Below, in pieces: positions 8,036 to 16,554 of a stretch of 41,307 nucleotides of DNA; the first letter of the stretch is position 1; every line of letters begins with the position of its first letter. The stretch spans positions 1 to 41,307 of the forward strand of contig NZ_JANINM010000227.1 in the NCBI RefSeq assembly GCF_024509055.1, read 5' to 3'. This DNA comes from Mesorhizobium sp. GTDB taxonomy: Bacteria > Pseudomonadota > Alphaproteobacteria > Rhizobiales > Rhizobiaceae. Below the pieces are notes generated by a model that made no database searches, was not told where the DNA came from, and was given only the letters and a program-made list of their open reading frames with translations. Made by a program: the position numbers and the translations under genes.

Positions 8036-9046
8036 ATGCAGGAAAAGGGCAACGATTACAAAAAGGTGCGGGTCTCCGTCGCGCCGATGATGGATTGGAC
8101 GGACCGGCACTGCCGCTTCTTCCACCGCCAGATGACGCGTCGTGCGCTGCTCTACACCGAGATGGTGGTGGCGGATGCCGTCATTCATGGCGCACGCGAG
8201 CGGCTGCTCGGTTTCGATGCCGCCGAGCATCAGGTCGCCCTGCAGTTGGGCGGCTCGGATCCGCGAAAATTGGCCGAGGCGGCGACGATCGGCGAGGCCT
8301 TCGGCTATGACGAGATCAATCTCAATGTCGGCTGTCCGTCGGACCGCGTCCAGTCGGGCACGTTCGGCGCGTGCCTGATGAAGACGCCGGCGCTCGTTGC
8401 CGAATGCGTCGCGGCGATGAAGGCTGCGGTGAAAATTCCCGTCACCGTGAAATGCAGGATCGGTGTCGACGAACAGGATCCGGAACCTGCCCTCGACACT
8501 TTGGCCGATGGCGTGTTCGCGGCCGGGGCCGACGCGCTCTGGGTGCATGCCCGCAAGGCGTGGCTGGAGGGGTTGAGCCCCAAGGAGAACCGCGACATCC
8601 CGCCGCTCGACTATCCGCGCGTCTACCGGCTGAAAGCCAGGAAGCCTAACGAATTCATCGGCATCAATGGCGGCATCCAATCGCTCGGCGAGGTGTCTGA
8701 GCATCTTGCCCATGTCGACGGCGCCATGCTCGGCCGCGCCGCCTACCATACGCCTGGCGTCCTTGCCGATGTCGACGCCGCATTCTATGGCGAGGCGCCT
8801 GCGGCCTTCGATTACGCGGCGCTGGTCGACGCGATGGCGGACTACGCGGCGCGCCATATAGAGAAGGGCGGACGGCTCGGCCACGTCACCCGCCACATGG
8901 TCGGGCTGTTCCACGGGCTCCCAGGCGCGCGCCGCTACCGGCAGATACTCTCGACCGATGCGAACAAACCCGGCGCCGGACCCGAGGTTTTGAAGACGGC
9001 GTTCGCGGCCATAGATTTCTCTGCGGCGGACGCCGAAGCGGCCTGA
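8036..9046 (+). CDS. tRNA-dihydrouridine(20/20a) synthase DusA
   Basis: A 336-residue FMN enzyme that reduces uridines in the tRNA D-loop. The N-terminal VAPMMDWTDRHCR is the Dus signature (DusA form), the catalytic Cys is C100 in NLNVGCPSDRVQSGTFGACLM, and RIGVDEQD, HARKAWLEGLSPKENR and INGGIQS line the TIM barrel. The C-terminal helical domain ends with TRHMVGLFHGLPGARRYR, typical of DusA. Length fits the family. The ATG at 8036 has no clear ribosome site; a GTG at 8066 is possible. It faces the aspartic protease gene, with only two bases between the stops. Confidence 0.93.
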   Translation: MQEKGNDYKKVRVSVAPMMDWTDRHCRFFHRQMTRRALLYTEMVVADAVIHGARERLLGFDAAEHQVALQLGGSDPRKLAEAATIGEAFGYDEINLNVGCPSDRVQSGTFGACLMKTPALVAECVAAMKAAVKIPVTVKCRIGVDEQDPEPALDTLADGVFAAGADALWVHARKAWLEGLSPKENRDIPPLDYPRVYRLKARKPNEFIGINGGIQSLGEVSEHLAHVDGAMLGRAAYHTPGVLADVDAAFYGEAPAAFDYAALVDAMADYAARHIEKGGRLGHVTRHMVGLFHGLPGARRYRQILSTDANKPGAGPEVLKTAFAAIDFSAADAEAA

Positions 9047-9048
9047 GG

Positions 9049-9753
9049 CTAATCCCGCAGGATCATGCGGTCGCCGCGCACGTCGAAACCCGACAGCGAG
9101 CCGATGAAGTTCATGCCGAGCAGGCTTTGCTCGAGCATGCCGGGCGCCGCCACCATGACGGACATATTCTTGCGCACGATGCCGCCGATCGCGACCTCAT
9201 TGGTCTTGACGGTTGCCGCGCGCGCCATGCCGTTGGCGGTCGAGACGTCCACGTTGTAGCTGAGCGCCGCCGGGTTGAAACCCGCGGCCTGGGCGTCCTC
9301 GGCGGTCAGCACCGTACTGGTCGCGCCAGTGTCGACCACGGTTCGCACCGGTGTGCCGTTGACCAGGATGCGCGCCTCGAAATGGCCGTTGTCGGCCTTG
9401 TCGAGCGTCACGGTTGCGTGGCCGTTGTCCACGCCTAGCGCCAGAGGACTTCCCGGGACAAACCCCGCCGTGACGCGGTTCGCGACATCCTGCAATTCGT
9501 AGCGATATTGGTAGCCGGCAATCAGCGCCAGCGCGATTGCCGCCCACACTCCGAGGCTGCGCGCCATGCCTCCAAGCGGCCTGCCCGAGCGGATAAGACT
9601 GGCGCCGATCACCGTGGCAATGGTGCCAAACCAGAGCATCCGGCTGAAATCGTGGTTCTCGATGCCGAAGGTGCGGCCGGCGGAGTTGTTGATCATCAGC
9701 AGGATCAACCCCGCGCCGATAACCACCATCACGATCCAGAACAGCCGGCTCAC
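9049..9753 (-). CDS. TIGR02281-type retropepsin-like aspartic protease, membrane-anchored
   Basis: A 234-residue protein with three predicted membrane helices in the first 80 residues and a C-terminal single-domain pepsin-like fold. The catalytic loop is D141-T-G143-A-T in VVDTGATSTVL, and the C-terminal LLGMNFIGSLSGFDVRGDRMIL completes the clan AA pattern. Such proteins work as dimers, like retroviral proteases, and are common in Rhizobiales; rickettsial relatives are proteolytically active. Substrate is unknown. It starts with GTG preceded by AGGGGA. The DUF1289 gene ends 11 bases upstream on the same strand, so they are likely co-transcribed. Confidence 0.88.
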   Translation of the reverse strand: MSRLFWIVMVVIGAGLILLMINNSAGRTFGIENHDFSRMLWFGTIATVIGASLIRSGRPLGGMARSLGVWAAIALALIAGYQYRYELQDVANRVTAGFVPGSPLALGVDNGHATVTLDKADNGHFEARILVNGTPVRTVVDTGATSTVLTAEDAQAAGFNPAALSYNVDVSTANGMARAATVKTNEVAIGGIVRKNMSVMVAAPGMLEQSLLGMNFIGSLSGFDVRGDRMILRD

Positions 9754-9764
9754 GCTGGTTCCCC

Positions 9765-9995
9765 TCAGACGGCGCCGCGCTCGCGCGCCATGCGTGCGCG
9801 GCGCGTTTCCCTGCGCGGCCGGCGCTCGACCGTTTCGAGCCGGGCCGGCAACTCGGCCATGACCGCCCGCCGGACGTCCGGCGTCATCGCGATCCAGCCA
9901 GAGATTTCGTCGCGCGTGCGGCCGCAGCCGAAACAGAAGCCGGTTTTCATGTCGATCGAACAGACCAGGATGCAGGGAGACTCGATGGCGGTCAT
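9765..9995 (-). CDS. DUF1289 domain-containing protein
   Basis: A 76-residue protein with the DUF1289 signature: [29 protein letters not shown], whose four cysteines probably bind a metal, followed by a basic arginine-rich tail. Function is not established; members are often next to unrelated metabolic genes. The ATG at 9995 matches the start of the domain; the longer frame upstream runs into the cobT promoter region and looks non-coding. It is divergent from cobT and upstream of the aspartic protease on the same strand. Confidence 0.85.
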   Translation of the reverse strand: MTAIESPCILVCSIDMKTGFCFGCGRTRDEISGWIAMTPDVRRAVMAELPARLETVERRPRRETRRARMARERGAV

Positions 9996-10157
9996 GCTAT
10001 TCTCTTGCCTCGCTTCCACATGGTGCAACCGCAAGGCCAATGCAAGCCCTCCGCAATGCGCCGTGCGCGGGCGCATTCATGGCATTGCCCGGCGGTTGTG
10101 CCGGCCGGAGAAGGCGGTTATGCCGCTTGCGACCTTTCCCCAGCAGCGGCGAACGAC

Positions 10158-11153
10158 ATGACAAGCACCCCCTTTGACGATTTCCGCAACCTGCTCGCCG
10201 CGCTGCCGGCGGCCGACGACACCGCGGAAGCCCGCGTCCGCGCGCTTTTCGCCAAGACCGACAAGCCCAGGGCTTCGCTTGGGCGCGTCGAGGAGACCGC
10301 TGCGTGGCTCGCAGCCTGGAGCGGGAGCGCGCCGCCGGCCGTCAACCGGCCGCTGGTGGCAATCTTCGCCGGCAATCACGGCGTAGTGCGGCATGCCGTT
10401 TCGCCCCGGCCGGTGGCGGCGACTGCCAATGCGGTCGAGCTCTGCGCCGCAGGCGGCGCCGCGATCAATCAGGTCTGCATCGCCAACGATCTCGGCCTGA
10501 AAGTGTTCGACCTGGCGCTCGATATCCCGACCGGAGACATCACGGAGGAAGCGGCGCTGGACGAGCGCGGCTGCGCCGCAACCATGGCCTTCGGCATGGA
10601 AGCCGTTGCCGGCGGCGCCGATCTCCTGTGCCTCGGCGATCTTGGCGTGGGCAACTCCACCGTTGGGGCCGCCTTGTGCGCTGCGCTGTTCGGCGGGCAG
10701 GGCGCGGACTGGGTCGGGCCAGGATCTGGCGCCGACGCGGCGCTGATGGCGCGCAAGGCCGAGGTGGTCGATCGGGCGCTGGCCTTTCATGGCGCGGACC
10801 TGAACGATCCGCTCGAGGCGTTGCGCCGGGTCGGCGGCCGCGAGTTCGCGGCGATCTGCGGCGCCATCCTTGCCGCACGCATGCAGAAGATCCCGGTGTT
10901 GCTCGACGGATTTGTCGCGACCGCCGCGGCCGCTGTCCTGCATGAGGTCAATCCCGCCGCGCTCGACCATTGCCTGCTTGGCAGCCTGTCGCCCGAGCCT
11001 GGCCACGTCAGGATCGCCGAACGGCTCGGGCTGCAGCCGCTCATCGATCTCGGCGTCAGCCACGGCGAAGGTTTCGGGGCGGGACTCGCCGCCGGTCTGG
11101 TCAAGGCCGCGGCGCTCACCAGTTCGGGAATGGCGGCGGCGGTTCGGCTCTAG
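10158..11153 (+). CDS. cobT: Nicotinate-nucleotide--dimethylbenzimidazole phosphoribosyltransferase
   Basis: A 331-residue enzyme (often called CobU in older rhizobial nomenclature) that makes alpha-ribazole phosphate for the lower ligand of cobalamin. Recognised by AIFAGNHGVV, the Ala/Gly-rich ATANAVELCAAGGAAINQ, CLGDLGVGNSTVGAAL, LLDGFVATAAAAVLHE and the C-terminal SHGEGFGAGLA containing the catalytic Glu. Length is close to the usual 340-350. The ATG at 10158 matches the family start although the ribosome site is poor. No cobalamin riboswitch is visible in the 160 bases upstream, and no other cobalamin gene lies in the window. Confidence 0.93.
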   Translation: MTSTPFDDFRNLLAALPAADDTAEARVRALFAKTDKPRASLGRVEETAAWLAAWSGSAPPAVNRPLVAIFAGNHGVVRHAVSPRPVAATANAVELCAAGGAAINQVCIANDLGLKVFDLALDIPTGDITEEAALDERGCAATMAFGMEAVAGGADLLCLGDLGVGNSTVGAALCAALFGGQGADWVGPGSGADAALMARKAEVVDRALAFHGADLNDPLEALRRVGGREFAAICGAILAARMQKIPVLLDGFVATAAAAVLHEVNPAALDHCLLGSLSPEPGHVRIAERLGLQPLIDLGVSHGEGFGAGLAAGLVKAAALTSSGMAAAVRL

Positions 11154-11170
11154 GAAGGGGAGAAATTGCC

Positions 11171-12691
11171 TCAACGCCGCCGTGCGGCGACGGCCTGGGT
11201 CGGCAGCGCCGGTAATTCCTCCATCACCCGGCTGAGCGGGAAGATGGCGATCGCTTCCGTGCCTTCGCGCAGCTTGGAGTGAAGCTCGAATTCGCCGCCA
11301 TGCATGGCGAGCAGGCCCTGGACGATCGGCAGGCCGAGGCCGGTTCCCTGCTCGGCGCTCTTGATGGCGATCGAGCCCTGACCGAAGGCGGAAAGCACGA
11401 CCGGGATTTCCTCTTCCGGTATGCCGGGGCCATTGTCCTTGACGGAGATGTATTGGCCGCCACCCGCCGTCCAGCCGACGCGCACGCGCACCTCGCCGCC
11501 CGACGGCGTGAACTTGATGGCATTGGACAGAAGGTTGAGCGCGATCTGCCGGACGGCCCTTTCATCCGCATACAGCCGCGGCAGGGTGGTTTCGAACTCC
11601 TGGGCAACGCGAATGTCCTTGTTACGGGCCTTGAGCTCCATCATGTGACAGCAGTCCTCGACGATCGCCACCAGCGTCACGGGCTCCTCATTGAGCTGGT
11701 AGCGGCCCGCTTCGATCCGCGACAGGTCAAGGATCTCGTTGATCAGGTCGAGCAGGTGCTGGCCGGATTCGTGGACATCGTGCGCGTAATCCCGATATGT
11801 CGGGTTGTTCATCGGCCCCAGCACTTCGTTGGCCATCACCTCGGAGAAGCCGAGGATGGCGTTGAGCGGAGTCCTGAGCTCATGGCTCATCGAGGCGAGA
11901 AAGCGCGACTTAGCAAGGTTGGCATCCTCGGCGCGTCGCCGGGCTTCGTCGGACATCGACTTCGCGGTCTCGACCTCGGCAATCAACGCGTCCTTTTCCG
12001 AACGGAAGGAAAGCAGCATCCACGACGCCCGGTTGAGGTTGCGGGCGACATAGCCAAGAAATGGCAGGGCAACAATCAGCAGCGCCGCCATGATGAATTC
12101 GATCGGCATCCACAGGCGCGCAACGGCATATGCATAGACCGCGACGGGAACGGCAAAAGTCGCGATCAGGGCGCCACCCAGCGACGACGCCATCACAGCC
12201 GTCGTCGCCATGGCGACCAGCAGTACGACCGCCTTGACGACATGGAACTGGTCGACCTGGCATGTGTCGCAACCGAGCCACGCGAACCATGCCCAGCCCA
12301 GGCCACATAACGAGTGGCCGATCAGGAAGTCCCGGCGCGCTTGTACAGGCTCAAGTTCGGCTGCTTCAGTCTTTTCCACGCGTCGCGCCATGAATGCGAC
12401 GATCGTGTAGCAAAGCAGCGTGAAAAAGGCCCAGAGGGTGACATTGTTGCCAAGGCCCGCAAATCGCCCGACCGCGGCCACGGCGAGCACGAGCAGCGGC
12501 ATCGCGGCTGCGCTAACCAGCATGGTGCGCGCGTGCAGCTTGAGCAGATCGCGATCGAAGTCGAGGCTGCCGGCCTGTTGCGAAAGACGGTCGCGCGTCT
12601 TGCGCACCGCGCGTGCCACGTCGCTGTTGCGATGCGGTTTCCTGCGGTCCACAATGAATTTGTCCGCTGTGTCCGAGCGTAGCAAAGGCAT
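11171..12691 (-). CDS. Membrane-bound sensor histidine kinase
   Basis: A 506-residue hybrid-free kinase. The N-terminal half has about five or six membrane helices (residues 57-215) with no recognisable ligand domain. A short coiled stretch leads to the dimerisation/phosphoacceptor domain with SMSHELRTPLNAILGFSEVM (phosphorylated H270), then a HATPase domain with the N box (NLLSNAIKFTPSGG), G1 (KDNGPGIPEEE) and G2 (GTGLGLPIV) motifs. It resembles the PleC/DivJ/PdhS group in its kinase core. No response regulator gene is adjacent, so the partner is unknown. It converges on cobT with 17 bases between stops. Confidence 0.88.
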   Translation of the reverse strand: MPLLRSDTADKFIVDRRKPHRNSDVARAVRKTRDRLSQQAGSLDFDRDLLKLHARTMLVSAAAMPLLVLAVAAVGRFAGLGNNVTLWAFFTLLCYTIVAFMARRVEKTEAAELEPVQARRDFLIGHSLCGLGWAWFAWLGCDTCQVDQFHVVKAVVLLVAMATTAVMASSLGGALIATFAVPVAVYAYAVARLWMPIEFIMAALLIVALPFLGYVARNLNRASWMLLSFRSEKDALIAEVETAKSMSDEARRRAEDANLAKSRFLASMSHELRTPLNAILGFSEVMANEVLGPMNNPTYRDYAHDVHESGQHLLDLINEILDLSRIEAGRYQLNEEPVTLVAIVEDCCHMMELKARNKDIRVAQEFETTLPRLYADERAVRQIALNLLSNAIKFTPSGGEVRVRVGWTAGGGQYISVKDNGPGIPEEEIPVVLSAFGQGSIAIKSAEQGTGLGLPIVQGLLAMHGGEFELHSKLREGTEAIAIFPLSRVMEELPALPTQAVAARRR

Positions 12692-12767
12692 ACGAAGTTC
12701 AATTTCTGCGCGCAGCGATTGTCAGTTCGTTAAGCTACGTTCGAATGATTAAGAGACTGTTTGCCAT

Positions 12768-13391
12768 ATGAGCCGTTCCTGGTCGCGAGGACCGCGCGGG
12801 CGATATGTTTCACGCCCGCCGCCAAGCCCCTGGCGCAGGCTGCTGGATTATGGCCTGGCGGCAGTTCTGCTGGGTCTGCTCCTTCTGGTGGCGGCTAGGC
12901 TCGAACGGCTCTCGACACGCAACGAGCAAGGCATGGCGATTATCAACGACGGCGATTCGATCACGCTGGGCAGCGAAAGGATCCGCATGCGCGGGATCGA
13001 CGCTCCCGAGTACATGCAAACTTGCCGCAAGGACGGCGCCGACTATCCTTGCGGCAAGCTCGCGCGGCAATCCCTGGTACGCCTGGTAGCCGGCAGGCCG
13101 GTGTCCTGTAGCGGCTGGCAGCGCGACCGCTATGGCCGGTTGCTCGGCGATTGCAAGACAGGCGATACAGACCTCAACCGGGCCCAGGTCCAATCCGGCT
13201 GGGCCGTTGCCTATGGTGATTTCGAGACAGAAGAAGCTGCCGCGAAGGCGGCCAAAGCCGGCATCTGGGCCGGCCCGTTCGACCGGCCCCAGGCCTGGCG
13301 CGAGAGTCATCGCGATACGCCCGTCGAGAGAAAGCACGGCACGCTGGCTTCGATCGGCGACGCGCTGCGCGAGTTTCTTCGCTTCTGGTGA
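12768..13391 (+). CDS. Membrane-anchored thermonuclease-family (SNase-like) protein
   Basis: A 207-residue protein with a basic N-terminus, one membrane helix (about residues 29-44), then a staphylococcal-nuclease OB-fold domain: INDGDSITLGSERIRMRGIDAPE, a Cys-containing segment and SGWQRDRYGRLLGDC. The DGD and RMRGIDAPE motifs carry the calcium and phosphate ligands of the family. It is predicted to act outside the inner membrane on nucleic acids, though substrate is not known. The gene is divergent from the histidine kinase gene (76 bases between) and followed by a GST gene. Confidence 0.85.
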   Translation: MSRSWSRGPRGRYVSRPPPSPWRRLLDYGLAAVLLGLLLLVAARLERLSTRNEQGMAIINDGDSITLGSERIRMRGIDAPEYMQTCRKDGADYPCGKLARQSLVRLVAGRPVSCSGWQRDRYGRLLGDCKTGDTDLNRAQVQSGWAVAYGDFETEEAAAKAAKAGIWAGPFDRPQAWRESHRDTPVERKHGTLASIGDALREFLRFW

Positions 13392-13436
13392 TGAGGCGAG
13401 GCTGCCCCTATGATCGGGCGAGATGAGGAGGACTGC

Positions 13437-14048
13437 ATGAAGCTCTTCGATGGCGGCCGTGCCCCAAACCCAAGGCGAGTCCGGGTCTTCCTGGCGGAGA
13501 AGGGGCTGACTGTCCCGCTGGTGCCGGTCGATATGGGGGCGCTGGAGCATCGCCAGGATCAGGTGGCGTCGCGCAATCCGCTGCGGCGGCTGCCGGTGCT
13601 CGAACTGGACGATGGCACCGTCATCACCGAGTCCATCGCCATCTGCCGCTATTTCGAGGAACTGCATCCGGAGCCGGCGTTGTTCGGGAGGGGCGCGCTC
13701 GGCAAGGCCAAGGTCGAGATGTGGCAGAGGCGCATGGAATTCAATCTGATGAGCTGCGTGGCCGCCGCGTTCCGGCACATCCATCCGGCGATGAAGGAGT
13801 GGGAAGTGCCGCAGATTCCCGAATGGGGCGAGGCCAACAAGCCCAAGGCGATCGAGTTTCTGCGCCTGCTCGACCGCGAGTTGGCGGACCGGGAGTTCGC
13901 GGCCGGCGATGATTATTCGGTCGCCGACATCACCGGTATGATTGCGATCGACTTCATGAAGCCCGCCCGCATCAAGGTGCCGGAAGAATGCACCAACGTG
14001 TTACGCTGGTATGGCGCGCTCACCAGCCGCCCAAGCGCAACCGCCTGA
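13437..14048 (+). CDS. Glutathione S-transferase family protein
   Basis: A 203-residue cytosolic protein. The N-terminal thioredoxin-like domain (KLFDGGRAPNPRRVRVFLAEKGL, then RRLPVLELDDGTVITESIAICRYFEE) has the cis-Pro and the E-S pair that bind the glutathione gamma-glutamyl group. The helical C-terminal domain contains FAAGDDYSVADITGMIAIDF, the usual N-capping box. ATG 13437 is preceded by GAGGAG. The substrate cannot be predicted. It is 9 bases upstream of the uracil-DNA-glycosylase-like gene and probably in an operon with it. Confidence 0.9.
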   Translation: MKLFDGGRAPNPRRVRVFLAEKGLTVPLVPVDMGALEHRQDQVASRNPLRRLPVLELDDGTVITESIAICRYFEELHPEPALFGRGALGKAKVEMWQRRMEFNLMSCVAAAFRHIHPAMKEWEVPQIPEWGEANKPKAIEFLRLLDRELADREFAAGDDYSVADITGMIAIDFMKPARIKVPEECTNVLRWYGALTSRPSATA

Positions 14049-14057
14049 GCGACCGCG

Positions 14058-14693
14058 TTGGACAACCCGGCTGACATCAGCGAGGACCTGGAAAACCTCA
14101 CCGCAAGGGTGCGGGCTTGCCGTATCTGTGTCGAGCATCCGCTCGGCCGGCCGTTGCCGCACGAACCGCGGCCCGTGCTGCTGCCATCCTCGACCGCGCG
14201 GATCCTGCTTGCCAGCCAGGCGCCGGGCACCAAGGTCCACATATCGGGCATGCCGTTCACCGATGCCTCGGGCGACCGCCTCAGAAGCTGGCTCGGCGTC
14301 AGCAGCGATGAGTTCTACGACACCCGAAACTTCGCCATCGTCCCGATGGGTTTCTGCTTTCCGGGTCAGGACGCCAAGGGCGGCGACCTGCCGCCGCGCC
14401 GCGAGTGCGCGCCGGCCTGGCGCGCCGGCTTGATGGCGCTGATGCCCCAGATCGACCTGGTGCTGACGATCGGCATCTATGCGCAGTCCTGGCACATGGG
14501 CGCCGCGCGAGGTGGTTCTTTGACCGAGACCGTCAGGAACTGGCGAGCCATCTGGGACGCACCCGGCAGCCCGAAAGTGCTGCCGCTGCCGCATCCGTCC
14601 TGGCGAAACACCGGTTGGCTGAAGAAGAATCCCTGGTTTGAAATGGATTTGCTGCCGCTGTTGAGGTCAGAAATCCGCAGTCGCCTTGCCTAG
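14058..14693 (+). CDS. Uracil-DNA glycosylase superfamily protein
   Basis: A 211-residue protein of the UDG fold. It opens with a Cys-containing helix (VRACRICVEHPLGRPLP), then motif A as ASQAPGTKVHISGMPFTDASG, a region RNFAIVPMGFCFPGQ, and motif C as LPLPHPSWRN (the HPS triad found in glycosylases). This arrangement is similar to the family 4-like proteins, though the cysteines of the 4Fe-4S cluster are not all evident. It would remove damaged bases from DNA, but some members are not active glycosylases. It starts with TTG nine bases after the GST stop; no better start exists in frame. Confidence 0.8.
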   Translation: MDNPADISEDLENLTARVRACRICVEHPLGRPLPHEPRPVLLPSSTARILLASQAPGTKVHISGMPFTDASGDRLRSWLGVSSDEFYDTRNFAIVPMGFCFPGQDAKGGDLPPRRECAPAWRAGLMALMPQIDLVLTIGIYAQSWHMGAARGGSLTETVRNWRAIWDAPGSPKVLPLPHPSWRNTGWLKKNPWFEMDLLPLLRSEIRSRLA

Positions 14694-14765
14694 GCGCTCT
14701 GCAAGAAATCACTCGCTTTTGCCGTGTTTGGCAGAATTTCTTTCTTGTGGAAGCCTTCGATAAAA

Positions 14766-14788
14766 GGGATTATAGCCAAACTATTCCC
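14766..14788. promoter_or_regulatory. Imperfect dyad upstream of the Lrp/AsnC gene
   Basis: GGGATTATAG and CTATTCCC flank a short centre to give an imperfect palindrome 12 bases before the start codon. A further GGGATACTCC on the opposite strand follows. Lrp-type regulators often bind such AT-centred dyads in their own promoters, so an autoregulatory site is plausible but unproven. Confidence 0.3.
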
Positions 14789-14800
14789 TTGGAGTATCCC

Positions 14801-15292
14801 ATGGACCGCCTCGACAGAAAAATTCTCCGTCTCCTGCAGGAGGACGCGACGCTCGCGGTCGCCGATGTCGCCAAGAAAGTCGGCCTGTCGACCACCCCAT
14901 GCTGGCGGCGCATCCAGAAGCTCGAGGAGGAGGGCGTCATCAAGCGGCGCGTCGCCATCCTCGACCACGAGAAGGTCAATGTACGGGTCACCGTCTTCGT
15001 GTCGATCCGCACCAATTCGCACAGCCATGAATGGCTGCGGCGCTTCTCCGAGGTCATCCAGGAGTTTCCTGAAGTCGTCGAGTTCTACCGCATGAGCGGC
15101 GACGTCGATTATCTCTTGCGCGTGGTGGTGCCCGACATCGGCGCTTACGACGCCTTCTACAAGCGCCTGATCGCCAAGATCGAGATACGCGACGTGTCGT
15201 CGTCCTTCGCCATGGAGCAGATCAAGTACACGACCGAGATCCCGCTCGACTACATGATCCTCGATAAGGAATCGGGTGCGAACGCCGCCTGA
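14801..15292 (+). CDS. Lrp/AsnC family transcriptional regulator
   Basis: A 163-residue regulator with an N-terminal winged helix-turn-helix (LDRKILRLLQEDATLAVADVA, STTPCWRRIQKLEEEGVIKRR) and a C-terminal RAM ligand-binding domain (VVEFYRMSGDVDYLLRVVVPDIGAYDAFYKRL). These form octamers that sense amino acids. The ATG at 14801 with GGAG seven bases before it matches the family N-terminus (MDRLDRKIL). No adjacent transporter or enzyme is oriented as an obvious target, so its regulon is unknown. Confidence 0.92.
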   Translation: MDRLDRKILRLLQEDATLAVADVAKKVGLSTTPCWRRIQKLEEEGVIKRRVAILDHEKVNVRVTVFVSIRTNSHSHEWLRRFSEVIQEFPEVVEFYRMSGDVDYLLRVVVPDIGAYDAFYKRLIAKIEIRDVSSSFAMEQIKYTTEIPLDYMILDKESGANAA

Positions 15293-15330
15293 TCCATCGA
15301 CGCTCGTCGCTGGCGCGCGAAGCGGCGAAC

Positions 15331-15900
15331 TCAGTTCTTCTTTTTGTTGAGGAAGCTCCAGGGCGAGTTGACCGGCAGCGTGACTGTGTCGGGCACAGTG
15401 TCGACATCGACCACGTTAGCCTTGCGCACGGTGTAGCCTGACTGGACGATCGAGACCCCGTCCAGGATGAAGAGCTGGCTCTTCTCCATGCCGGGCTTCA
15501 GCACGCCGGTCACGGAGACCGGCTGATAAGCCTGCGACATCTTGTAGGGGTGGGCCGGCGTCACCAGCACGATCTGGTTCGGGGGCGGCGTTGGCATATG
15601 GCTGCAGGCGCCGGTCCACGGCACCAGAAGGAACTGGTAGACAAGGTCGCCATCGCGGTCGACCGGCAATGCATAGCCGGCTAACTGTACGGTCTTGTCC
15701 TGCAGATCGAGCGAAAGCGTTTCGCCTTGGTCGGGCAGTTTTGCAGCGATCATCGGCAGGTTTGCGTCCTCGGCGACGGCCTGTGACGCGGGGCGCAAAT
15801 CCTTCCAGAAGATATGAGCGACGTCGGCCGCGGCATTTGCCGTGGGGCCAAGCGCGAAGGCTATGGCAAGCGCAGCCGCCGATTTGACAAGTCTGCTCAT
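15331..15900 (-). CDS. DUF3299 periplasmic protein
   Basis: A 189-residue secreted protein with a clear signal peptide (MSRLVKSAAALAIAFALGPT, cleavage near ANAAA). The mature part has VQLAGYALPVDRDGD, FLLVPWTGACSHMPTPPPNQIV and the SVTGVLKP segment, the hallmark of DUF3299, a family of unknown function seen near ABC-type export or lipoprotein systems. The conserved Cys-His in ACSHMPTPPPNQ suggests metal or redox chemistry. It is last in a leftward run after the GNAT gene, 57 bases away. Confidence 0.8.
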   Translation of the reverse strand: MSRLVKSAAALAIAFALGPTANAAADVAHIFWKDLRPASQAVAEDANLPMIAAKLPDQGETLSLDLQDKTVQLAGYALPVDRDGDLVYQFLLVPWTGACSHMPTPPPNQIVLVTPAHPYKMSQAYQPVSVTGVLKPGMEKSQLFILDGVSIVQSGYTVRKANVVDVDTVPDTVTLPVNSPWSFLNKKKN

Positions 15901-15957
15901 CTGACAAGTCTCGTCACGGGTCCATCCATCATCGGCGCCTTCATGATCATGATCGAG

Positions 15958-16554
15958 TCAAACCATCGTGACCGGCGCCGGGTCGAGGCGCATCACGTGC
16001 CTGCGCGAGCCGGCCATGCCGATTTCCCGAAAGCCGCGGGCTGCGAACATGTCGCGAAAGCCCATGAAGCGATAGCTCGGTGCTGCTTCGTCGACCGGGT
16101 AGGCCTCGACCACTTGAGCGCCGTTGGCGAAGGCGTGCTCGATCGCCGCGTCGAGCAGGGCCGAGGCGAGGCCGCCGCCGCGCAAGGATCGCGGTACGTA
16201 GAAGCAGACGATCGACCAGACGCCGGTCTCGCTGTCGTCCTGCTGTTTTGAGAGTTTTCGGTAGGTCTCACGCGGCGCGATCGAGCACCAGCCTACAATG
16301 CTGCCATTCAGCTCCGCGACAATCCCGACCGGCGTGCCGGCCTCGATGAGCGCCATCATCATGCGCTTCTTCTCGCCACTCCCGACGTGTTCGCGGCTGG
16401 AATGGCGCCAGGCCATGCACCAGCAATATTTCGGCGCGCCGGGCTGTTCGAAAAGGCTCTCAAAATCGCCGCTCGTTGCCCGCGTCACCGCGATGAAACG
16501 CAAGCCTGCGAGGTCAGGCTTTGCTGGCGCCGAGCCGCTCGAGCTGTTTGACAT
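15958..16554 (-). CDS. GNAT family N-acetyltransferase
   Basis: A 198-residue protein with the GNAT acetyl-CoA motif (VWSIVCFYVPRSLRGGGLASALLDAAIEHA) preceded by the strand GIVAELNGSIVGWCSIAPRETY. The N-terminal segment with WCMAWRHSS is common in a subgroup of GNATs of unknown substrate. Its ATG lies inside the end of the AlkD-like gene (41-base overlap), with an AAGGAA site, so the two are translationally linked. Confidence 0.85.
   Translation of the reverse strand: MSNSSSGSAPAKPDLAGLRFIAVTRATSGDFESLFEQPGAPKYCWCMAWRHSSREHVGSGEKKRMMMALIEAGTPVGIVAELNGSIVGWCSIAPRETYRKLSKQQDDSETGVWSIVCFYVPRSLRGGGLASALLDAAIEHAFANGAQVVEAYPVDEAAPSYRFMGFRDMFAARGFREIGMAGSRRHVMRLDPAPVTMV

Noticed and set aside
9996..10157. 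Cobalamin riboswitch before cobT
   Set aside because: No B12 box or matching stem arrangement is visible, and the region is too short for a full element next to the divergent DUF1289 promoter.
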